Positions 57,396 through 64,000 of a DNA stretch of 64,000 nt are shown here, piece by piece (positions within the stretch are counted from its first letter, which is position 1; every line of letters starts with the position of its first letter). The stretch is from CAVSIS01 sp963814875. GTDB lineage: Bacteria > Acidobacteriota > Thermoanaerobaculia > Thermoanaerobaculales > Sulfomarinibacteraceae. The notes beneath the pieces are model-generated. The model saw only the letters and a list, made by a program, of their open reading frames with translations, did no database searches and was not told where the DNA came from. The stretch spans positions 62,001 to 126,000 of the forward strand of contig CAWFFJ010000015.1 in NCBI GenBank assembly GCA_963814875.1, written 5' to 3'. The translations under genes were made by a program, and so were the position numbers.

Positions 57396-58853
57396 ATGAG
57401 ACTTCGCCCAACCTTCCTTCTCGCTCTGACCGCAACCGTCGCGTGCGGCTGCTCGAGCGTGCTGCCCGCACGGCTGACCGAGACCGTTCCGGTCCCCGCC
57501 GGCCCCGAGCGCCCCGCCGAGCTGACGCCGCCGGCGGCGCCGGAAGCCGCACCACCCCAAATCCCCGAGCACCTGCTCGAGCCGGGTGCGGCTTTCACCC
57601 TCGCCGACATCGTCGAGATCGCGCTCGCCAACAACCCGGTGACGCGCACGAGCTACCTCCAGGCGCTGTCGGCTGCGGCCGATCTCGGCAGCAAGCGCTC
57701 GGCCTACTACCCGACCCTCGACCTGTCGGTCGGTGTGACCCGGGCGAAGCAGAACGCCTTCGGCGGCCAGTTCAACTTCCTGCAGACGAGCTACGGACCG
57801 ACCGTGACCGTCAACTACCTCCTGTTCGACCTCGGCGGGCGGGCCGCGACCACCGACGAGGCGCGCCTCGCCCTGCTCGCCGCTGACTGGACCCACAGCG
57901 CGGCGATCCAGGACGTCATCCTGGGGGTGCAGCAGACCTTCGTCGCCTATCTGAGCGCGAAGGCACAGCTCAAGGCGGCGAAGGCGGTCTTCGCCGAGGC
58001 GCAGAAGGCGTTCGACGCCGCCAACGGGCGCCACGACGCCGGTGTCGCCACGATCGCCGAGGTCCTCCAGGCCAAGACGGCGCTTTCCCAGGCGCAGCTC
58101 GCGGTCGACCGCCTGTCCGGACAGGTGCTTGCCCTGCGCGGCTCGCTCGCGACCGCCATGGGCCTGCCCGCCACGACGCCTTACGACGTCGGCAACCTGC
58201 CTGAGGACCTCCCGCTCGACGCCACCTCACAGACGGTGGAGGAGCTGGTCGCCCAGGCGCGCCAGGTGCGGCCGGATCTGGCTGCGGCGCGTCTCAGGGC
58301 GGAAAAGGCCGACACCCACATCCGGTCTGTGCGCTCGGACGGCCGACCCCGACTCACCGGCGACGTGAGCGCGAGCCGGCTCTACTTCCAGCCCTCGACC
58401 TACGCCAGCTACGGCGACAGTTGGTCGGCGCGCGTGCTTCTCAATGTGCCCCTGTTCACCGGCTTTCAGACACGCTACAACGTCGACAAGGCGTCCCAGG
58501 ATGCCGCCGCGGCAGCGTCCCAGGCCGACACCCTCGAGCAGCAGGTGATCCTCGAGGTCTGGACCAGCTACTACGACCTCCACACCGCGACCCAGCTGGT
58601 CAAGACCAGCCGCGACCTGCTCGCCAGCGCCGACCAGTCGGAGAAGGTCGCGCTCGGCCGCTACAAGGAAGGGGTCGGTACGATCATCGACCTGCTCACG
58701 GCGCAGGCCGCCCTGGCCAACGCCCGCGCGCAGGAGATCGAAGCCCGCTCAACCTGGTTTTCCGCTCTCGCCCAGCTCTCCCGCGACGTCGGCGTCGCCT
58801 CGCCAACGCTCAAGGCCGCGATTTCCGTCACCGAGGAGAAGGCAACCCCATGA
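57396..58853 (+). CDS. TolC-family outer-membrane efflux lipoprotein
   Basis: 485 residues, the outer-membrane channel of a tripartite pump. Lipobox VACGC (cysteine at 19), a Pro-rich stretch (about 35-60), then two related halves of long alpha-helical coiled coils and beta strands (SYLQALSAAADLGSKRSAYY, SARVLLNVPLFTGFQTRYNV) typical of the OEP family. GGAGGA before ATG 57396. The stop overlaps the adaptor start (ATGA). Confidence 0.93.
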   Translation: MRLRPTFLLALTATVACGCSSVLPARLTETVPVPAGPERPAELTPPAAPEAAPPQIPEHLLEPGAAFTLADIVEIALANNPVTRTSYLQALSAAADLGSKRSAYYPTLDLSVGVTRAKQNAFGGQFNFLQTSYGPTVTVNYLLFDLGGRAATTDEARLALLAADWTHSAAIQDVILGVQQTFVAYLSAKAQLKAAKAVFAEAQKAFDAANGRHDAGVATIAEVLQAKTALSQAQLAVDRLSGQVLALRGSLATAMGLPATTPYDVGNLPEDLPLDATSQTVEELVAQARQVRPDLAAARLRAEKADTHIRSVRSDGRPRLTGDVSASRLYFQPSTYASYGDSWSARVLLNVPLFTGFQTRYNVDKASQDAAAAASQADTLEQQVILEVWTSYYDLHTATQLVKTSRDLLASADQSEKVALGRYKEGVGTIIDLLTAQAALANARAQEIEARSTWFSALAQLSRDVGVASPTLKAAISVTEEKATP

Positions 58854-60046
58854 CACACCGAGTGATGCTCACCGGCCCCAGCGTCCACGATTCCGGCCGC
58901 CGCTGCCCCCGTTCTCGACCGGGATCGCGGCTCGCCGCAGCGACAGGTGCCGCACTCGCGGCCGTTCTGGTCGTTGCAGGATGCGGAGCGCCCGCCGAGA
59001 CCCAGCGGCCGGGCGCCGCACCGGTCCCGGTCACCGTCGGCCAGGTCGTGCGCAAGACGATGCCGCTCACCTTCCGCGAGATCGGCCATGTCGAGGCGAT
59101 CGAGACCGTCGCGGTCAAGGCGCGGATCGGCGGCGCCCTGCAGCGGATCCTGTTCGCGGAGGGCGACACCGTCGAGGCCGGGACCACCCTCTTTCTGATC
59201 GATTCCCGACCCTATCAGGCGGCGCTGCGCCGGGCCGAGGCCCAGCTCGCCAGGGACCAGGCGATGCTCGACAAGGCCGAGTCCGACGTCACGCGCTACG
59301 CCGATCTGGTGAAGCAGGACTACGTCACCAAGGAGCAGTACGACCAGATCACCGCCAACGCCGCCTCGCTCAAGGCCGCCCTGGCCGCTGATCAGGCGGC
59401 GGTGGAGAGCGCGCGGCTCGACCTCGACTACTGCACCATCACCGCCCCGGTGACGGGACGCACCGGCGCGCTCGGCGTCAGAGTCGGCGACCTGGTCAAG
59501 GCCAACGCCGACACCGGGATGGTCACCATCAACCGCACCCGGCCGATCTACGTGTCGTTTCCGGTGCCCGCACAGCGCCTTCCTGCGATTCTCGAGCACC
59601 GCGGGAAGGGGATCGCGGTCGCCGCGACACTACCGGGGGAGAGCGCGCCGGCGGCGACCGGGACGCTCACCTTCGTCGACAACGCGGTCGATACTTCAAC
59701 CAGCACCATCCTGCTCAAGGCGACCTTCGCCAACACCGACGAGCGCCTCTGGCCCGGCCAGTTCGTCGACGTGGCCGTGACCCTGGGCGAACAGCCCGAC
59801 CGCGTGGTGTGCCCGTCGTCGGCCGTTCAGACCGGCCAACAGGGCCAGTACGTGTTCGTGGTCAAGGACGACAAGACGGTCGAGCAACGGCCGGTCCGGG
59901 TCGACCGCATGGGCGAGCTGGACGCGGTGATCGCCGACGGCCTCTCCGGCGGCGAGACCGTGGTCACCGACGGCCAGCTCCGGCTCGTGCCCGGCGCCAC
60001 CATCCAGGTCAAGCCGGGAGCGACCGAGGGGAGCGACGCGACATGA
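58850..60046 (+). CDS. RND efflux periplasmic adaptor (membrane fusion protein)
   Basis: 398 residues. An N-terminal lipobox-like AAVLVVAGC (cysteine near 45) gives a lipid anchor. The HlyD-type hairpin and lipoyl domain follow: VKARIGGALQRILFAEGDTV, EAGTTLFLIDSRPYQAALRR, DYCTITAPVTGRTGALGVRV, and a C-terminal beta-barrel (LWPGQFVDVAVTLGEQPDRV). Starts on the TolC stop and its own stop overlaps the permease start, so all three pump parts are translated together. The frame open to 58421 is shadow inside tolC. Confidence 0.93.
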   Translation: MTHRVMLTGPSVHDSGRRCPRSRPGSRLAAATGAALAAVLVVAGCGAPAETQRPGAAPVPVTVGQVVRKTMPLTFREIGHVEAIETVAVKARIGGALQRILFAEGDTVEAGTTLFLIDSRPYQAALRRAEAQLARDQAMLDKAESDVTRYADLVKQDYVTKEQYDQITANAASLKAALAADQAAVESARLDLDYCTITAPVTGRTGALGVRVGDLVKANADTGMVTINRTRPIYVSFPVPAQRLPAILEHRGKGIAVAATLPGESAPAATGTLTFVDNAVDTSTSTILLKATFANTDERLWPGQFVDVAVTLGEQPDRVVCPSSAVQTGQQGQYVFVVKDDKTVEQRPVRVDRMGELDAVIADGLSGGETVVTDGQLRLVPGATIQVKPGATEGSDAT

Positions 60047-63000
60047 ACGTGTCCGAGCTCTTCATCCGCCGCCCCGTCATGACCACGCTGGTCATGGGGG
60101 CGATCCTGATCTTCGGCATGATGGCGTACCGGCTGCTGCCGGTGAGCGACCTTCCGAACGTGGACTTCCCGACCATCTCGGTGTCGGCCGCACTGCCCGG
60201 CGCCAACCCCGACACCATGGCCTCGTCCGTCGCCACCCCGCTGGAGAAGGAGTTCACCACCATCGCCGGGATCGACTCGATGAGCTCGTCGAGCTCGCTC
60301 GGCAACACCAGCATCACGCTCCAGTTCAACCTCAGCCGCAACCTCGACGCCGCCGCCCAGGACGTCCAGGCCGCCATCGCCCGCGCCAACCGTCAGCTCC
60401 CCCAGGACATGCCGAGCCCGCCCACCTACCAGAAGGTGAACCCGGCGGACCAGCCGATCCTCTACCTCGCGCTGACCTCGCCGACCCTGCCCCTGTACGA
60501 CCTCGACGAGTACGGCGAGACCATGATGGCGCAGCGCATCTCGACCGTGTCGGGTGTGGCCCAGGTCCAGGTCTACGGCTCGCAGAAGTACGCGGTCCGC
60601 ATCCAGCTCGACCCGCGCGCCCTCGCCACCCGCGGGATCGGGATCAATGAGGTCTCGAGTGCGGTCCAGTCCGCCAACGTGAACCTGCCGAGCGGCGTGC
60701 TCTACGGACCCGAGACCGCCTACACCCTGCAGGCCAAGGGCCAGCTCACCCGGGCGATGGCCTACCGCCCGCTGGTGGTCGCCTACCGCAACGGCAAGCC
60801 GGTGCGGCTCGATGAGATCGGCTCGGTATGGGACAGCGTCGAGAACGACAAGACCGCCGCCTGGTACGTCAACCAGCGCGCAGTCGTGCTCGCGATCCAG
60901 CGCCAGCCGGGCACCAACACGGTCGAGGTCGCCAACGCGGTACGTCAGCTGCTGCCGACCTTCGAGCGCCAGCTGCCCGCCAGCGTCTCGCTCAACGTCC
61001 TGTTCGACCGCTCGGTGTCGATCCACGAGTCGGTCAACGACGTCAAGCTCACCCTGCTCATCACCCTGATCCTGGTGGTGGTGGTGATCTTCATGTTCCT
61101 GCGCAACCTGTCGGCGACGGCGATCCCGTCGCTCGCGATGCCGATGTCGATCATCGGCACCTTCGTGGTCATGTACATCCTCGACTACTCGCTCGACAAC
61201 CTGTCCTTGATGGCGCTGACGCTGTCGGTCGGGTTCGTGGTCGACGACGCGATCGTGATGCTCGAGAACATCGTGCGCCACATGGAGATGGGCAAGAGGC
61301 CGTTCGTCGCGGCCCTCGACGGCGCACGGGAGATCGGCTTCACGATCATCTCGATGACCCTGTCGCTGGCCGCGGTCTTCATCCCGATCCTGTTCATGGG
61401 CGGGATCATCGGCCGCCTGTTCCGCGAGTTCTCGGTGGTCATCGGCGCCGCCGTCCTGGTCTCGGGCTTCATCGCCCTGACCCTGACACCGATGCTCTCG
61501 AGCCGCTTCATCCTGCCGCCGAAGAAGGTCGAGCACCATGCGATGTACAACTTCTTCGAGGGCTTTTTCGCCCGCATGCTCGCAACCTACGAGGTCGGCC
61601 TCAGGTGGTCGCTCAGGCACCGCCGCACGATGGTGTTCATCACGGTGGTCGTCACCGTGCTCACCGGCGTGCTGTTCATGGTCATCCCGAAGGGCTTCGT
61701 ACCGTCCACCGACATCGGCCAGATCTTCGGCCAGACCGAAGCGATCCAGGGCATCTCCTACGACGCCATGGTCGCGCACCAGAAGCAGGTCGCCGCGATC
61801 CTCGCGGCGGACCCCAACATCGAGGCCTTCATGTCCTCCGCCGGCGGGCGCGGCGGCATGGGCGGCTCCAACACCGGGTTCTTCTTCGCCCGCCTCAAGC
61901 CGATGGGAGTGCGCAAGCTGACCTCCGACGAGGTGGTCAACGAGCTGCGTCCCAAGCTCGCCCAGGTGCCAGGCCTGCGGGTCTACGCCCAGACCCCGCC
62001 CTCGATCCAGGTCGGCGGACGGATGAGCCGCGCCCAGTACCAGCTCACCCTGACCGGGCCCGATACCACCGAGCTCTACCACTCGGCGCCCCTGCTCGAG
62101 GCCAAGCTGCGCGCCAACCCGATGCTGGTCGACGTGTCCTCCGACCTCCAGCTCAAGAACCCGCAGATCGACATCGACATCGACCGCGACAAGGCATCGT
62201 CGCTCGGGGTGACCGCGCAACAGATCGAGAACGCGCTCTACACCGCCTACGGAAGCCGCCAGATCTCGACCATCTTCGCCCCCAACAACCAGTACCGCGT
62301 GATCATGGAGCTCGCTCCGGAGTTCCAGACCGACATCCACGACCTCTCGCTGCTCTACATCCGCTCTTCGAACGGCGAGCTGGTGCCGCTCGACTCATTG
62401 GTCAGAATGACCCCGAGCCTCGGCCCCCTGAGCGTCAACCACTCGGGCCAGATCCCGTCGGTCACGCTGTCCTTCAACCTCGCCCCCGGCGTGTCCCTGG
62501 GTCCGGCCACGATCGAGGTCGAGAAGCTCGCCCGGGAGACGCTCCCGGCGACCATCAGCGCGACCTTCCAGGGCACGGCCCAGGCATTCCAGTCCTCGAT
62601 GCAGGGCCTCGGCCTCTTGCTGCTGCTCGCGATCGTAGTCATCTACATGGTGCTCGGCATCCTCTACGAGAGCTTCATCCACCCGCTCACGATCCTCTCG
62701 GCGCTGCCGCTGGCCGGGCTCGGCGCCCTCGCGACCCTGCTGATCTTCCACGTCGACCTCAACATCTATGCGTTTGTCGGCGTGATCATGCTGGTCGGCC
62801 TGGTCAAGAAGAACGGCATCATCATGATCGACTTCGCCATCGAGACCCAGCGCGAGAGTGGCAAGAGCCCCGCCGAGGCGATCTACGAGGCCTGCGTGGT
62901 GCGCTTTCGCCCGATCATGATGACCACCATGGCGGCGTTCTTCGGCACCCTGCCGATCGCGCTCGGCCTCGGTGCCGGCGCCGAGGCGCGCCGCCCGCTC

Positions 63001-63165
63001 GGCCTCGCGGTGGTCGGCGGGCTGGTGGTGTCGCAGTCCCTGACCCTGTTCATCACCCCTGTGATCTACACCTACATGGAGAGTCTGCAGGAGAACCTCG
63101 GCCGCTGGCTGTGGTTCCTCGGCGGCCGTGAGCGACCGGCCGAGACGGAGCCCACCGAGGCGTAG
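60043..63165 (+). CDS. RND efflux permease (HAE1/AcrB-like)
   Basis: 1040 residues, proton-driven pump of the inner membrane. N-terminal FIRRPVMTTLVMGAILIFGM; porter domain with GVAQVQVYGSQKYAVRIQLD; TM4 with the proton-relay aspartates in LSVGFVVDDAIVMLEN; the second half has VYMVLGILYESFIHPLTILS and KKNGIIMIDFAIETQRESG. Length and all landmarks are normal for hydrophobic and amphiphilic efflux pumps of the MdtB/MuxB-like type. ATG 60043 overlaps the adaptor stop. Confidence 0.96.
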   Translation: MNVSELFIRRPVMTTLVMGAILIFGMMAYRLLPVSDLPNVDFPTISVSAALPGANPDTMASSVATPLEKEFTTIAGIDSMSSSSSLGNTSITLQFNLSRNLDAAAQDVQAAIARANRQLPQDMPSPPTYQKVNPADQPILYLALTSPTLPLYDLDEYGETMMAQRISTVSGVAQVQVYGSQKYAVRIQLDPRALATRGIGINEVSSAVQSANVNLPSGVLYGPETAYTLQAKGQLTRAMAYRPLVVAYRNGKPVRLDEIGSVWDSVENDKTAAWYVNQRAVVLAIQRQPGTNTVEVANAVRQLLPTFERQLPASVSLNVLFDRSVSIHESVNDVKLTLLITLILVVVVIFMFLRNLSATAIPSLAMPMSIIGTFVVMYILDYSLDNLSLMALTLSVGFVVDDAIVMLENIVRHMEMGKRPFVAALDGAREIGFTIISMTLSLAAVFIPILFMGGIIGRLFREFSVVIGAAVLVSGFIALTLTPMLSSRFILPPKKVEHHAMYNFFEGFFARMLATYEVGLRWSLRHRRTMVFITVVVTVLTGVLFMVIPKGFVPSTDIGQIFGQTEAIQGISYDAMVAHQKQVAAILAADPNIEAFMSSAGGRGGMGGSNTGFFFARLKPMGVRKLTSDEVVNELRPKLAQVPGLRVYAQTPPSIQVGGRMSRAQYQLTLTGPDTTELYHSAPLLEAKLRANPMLVDVSSDLQLKNPQIDIDIDRDKASSLGVTAQQIENALYTAYGSRQISTIFAPNNQYRVIMELAPEFQTDIHDLSLLYIRSSNGELVPLDSLVRMTPSLGPLSVNHSGQIPSVTLSFNLAPGVSLGPATIEVEKLARETLPATISATFQGTAQAFQSSMQGLGLLLLLAIVVIYMVLGILYESFIHPLTILSALPLAGLGALATLLIFHVDLNIYAFVGVIMLVGLVKKNGIIMIDFAIETQRESGKSPAEAIYEACVVRFRPIMMTTMAAFFGTLPIALGLGAGAEARRPLGLAVVGGLVVSQSLTLFITPVIYTYMESLQENLGRWLWFLGGRERPAETEPTEA

Positions 63166-63168
63166 GCC

Positions 63169-63348
63169 AGCCCGCACTATTCACCAGACTTCTACTGCGG
63201 CCGGCGATGCACCGCGCTCAGCGGTGCTTTCTCACCTCGGAGTGCTCGCCGTACTGTCGAGTACGCCTCCGCGCTTCTCGGCTCGAAAACCCCACTGCTC
63301 ACGGCGCCTCACCGGTCTCGCCACGAACCCTGGTGAATAGTGCGGGCT
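63169..63348. repeat. 180-bp unit bounded by perfect 19-bp inverted repeats
   Basis: AGCCCGCACTATTCACCAG (63169-63187) and its exact reverse complement (63330-63348) lie at the ends of the gap between two convergent genes, three bases after the RND stop and overlapping the MFS stop. The inside is about 142 bases of ordinary sequence without a gene. It could be a MITE-like element or a bidirectional terminator with a very long loop. Confidence 0.75.
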
Positions 63349-64000
63349 AGCTGTTCCGGCCGCTCTCCGCGAGCGGCCGGATGAAACGGGCGTAGAGCGC
63401 GAGGCCGACCGCCGAGGCGGCGCCCATCGCCATCACACCGGCGAAGAACGCGCCGAAGACCGGCGCGCGGCCGGCCGCGACCGGGTCGGTCAGGAAGCGC
63501 TGGTAGAGGAAGCCCGCCCAGGGACCGGAGTAGAGGTTGCCCAGGCACAGCGCGAGGAACGAGTAGCCGAGGTAGACCGCGACCTTGTCGGCCGGGGCGA
63601 CGGTGCCGCAGTACTCGAAGAACCGCGCTGAGCAGGTCATCTCGCCGAGCGACCACACCACGATCCCGAGCGCGATCACCCCCGCCGCGGGCGACATCGC
63701 GGGCAGCAGCCACGAGGCCGTCGCCAGCGAGGTGCCGACCAGCATCGCGCGCAGGGTCGGCCAGCGCCGGGTGAGGTAGCTGATCGGGGCCTGCAGGAGC
63801 ACGATCAGGAGAGCGTCCAGAGAGATCAGCACCTCGGCGTTGAGCCAGTGCCCGGCCCACGGGGTGATCGGGACCAGGCGGTCGATCGCCGCCTCGGCGG
63901 CGGCGACGTTGGAGAACTGCTCGGCGAACAGGGGCATGAAGCCGAACAGCACGTTGATCATCCCCCAGAAGCCGGAGAACAGCACCAGCAAGAGCACGAA
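63347..64000 (-). CDS. MFS-type transporter, 5' part outside window
   Basis: At least 216 residues with six or seven membrane helices (LLLVLFSGFWGMINVLFGFM, LISLDALLIVLLQAPISYLT, AAGVIALGIVVWSLGEMTCS, PVFGAFFAGVMAMGAASAVG). The loop ISYLTRRWPTLRAMLVG resembles the MFS signature between helices, and the C-terminal half shape suggests an MFS peptide- or drug-type carrier. The N-terminal half lies beyond 64000. Substrate unknown. Confidence 0.8.
   Translation of the reverse strand, partial: FVLLLVLFSGFWGMINVLFGFMPLFAEQFSNVAAAEAAIDRLVPITPWAGHWLNAEVLISLDALLIVLLQAPISYLTRRWPTLRAMLVGTSLATASWLLPAMSPAAGVIALGIVVWSLGEMTCSARFFEYCGTVAPADKVAVYLGYSFLALCLGNLYSGPWAGFLYQRFLTDPVAAGRAPVFGAFFAGVMAMGAASAVGLALYARFIRPLAESGRNS

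Noticed and set aside
59827..62340. 837-codon minus-strand frame antisense to the RND permease
   Set aside because: His/Asp/Arg-rich shadow; the plus strand encodes a full-length permease.

Overview
The window is very GC-rich (about two thirds by eye) and dense with genes. It probably comes from an Acidobacteriota-like or similar Gram-negative environmental bacterium, possibly a metagenome assembly. The clues are LpxL-type acyltransferase, TonB receptor, RND efflux and outer-membrane cytochrome genes (a two-membrane cell), an OmpR-type winged-helix/TPR regulator of a kind common in Acidobacteriota, and a multiheme electron-conduit locus. No rRNA or taxonomic marker fixes the lineage, so this is inference.

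Layout. 1-3.1 kb: a housekeeping run, sugar-phosphate mutase (cut by the window edge), enolase and an FtsB/DivIC-like protein, ending in an initiator tRNA whose promoter lies inside the ftsB-like gene. 3.1-7.1 kb: an accretion zone at the tRNA 3' end, with repeated tRNA ends, hairpins and 235-bp direct repeats around a DUF4143-type ATPase gene, then an IS91-type transposase remnant and a broken PAS-GGDEF gene. 7.2-11.3 kb: a winged-helix/TPR regulator divergent from a secreted hydrolase, and a membrane protein of unknown role. 11.4-17.6 kb: one operon for a caa3-type cytochrome oxidase plus a Rieske/cytochrome b-c complex. ctaD carries about six single-base insertions that look like assembly errors. 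18-19.3 kb: a hydrolase gene fused to a second IS91-type remnant. 19.7-32.5 kb: PAS-PAS-GGDEF-EAL, lipid A-type acyltransferase, monomeric isocitrate dehydrogenase, two glycosyltransferase-like membrane proteins, thioesterase, HAD hydrolase, OYE-type oxidoreductase and a small exported protein. 32.7-41.2 kb: an extracellular electron-transfer locus (beta-barrel, two decaheme cytochromes, one nine-heme cytochrome). 41.5-47.5 kb: a complete bacterial microcompartment locus with all three shell-protein classes, an acylating aldehyde dehydrogenase, an RpiB-DeoC fusion and a regulator. 47.8-56.3 kb: exported protein, TonB receptor, frameshifted sodium:solute symporter, a two-component system with a small coupled ORF and a sucrose-phosphate-phosphatase-like gene, and a lipoprotein. 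56.6-63.2 kb: TetR plus a tripartite RND efflux operon. The window ends in a partial MFS transporter.

How the parts work together. The microcompartment genes suggest a sugar-phosphate-utilising shell: the DeoC part would cleave deoxyribose-5-phosphate to acetaldehyde and glyceraldehyde-3-phosphate, and the aldehyde dehydrogenase would turn acetaldehyde into acetyl-CoA inside the shell. The cytochrome locus would carry electrons across the outer membrane, and the bc/caa3 operon would serve oxygen respiration. The host may therefore be able to use both oxygen and an extracellular acceptor.

Recurrent themes are promoters placed so that transcription would start at or within a few bases of the start codon (leaderless candidates at 3579, 47476, 47809 and 56669), short dispersed hairpin repeats at gene ends, and single-base frameshifts in otherwise well-conserved genes.
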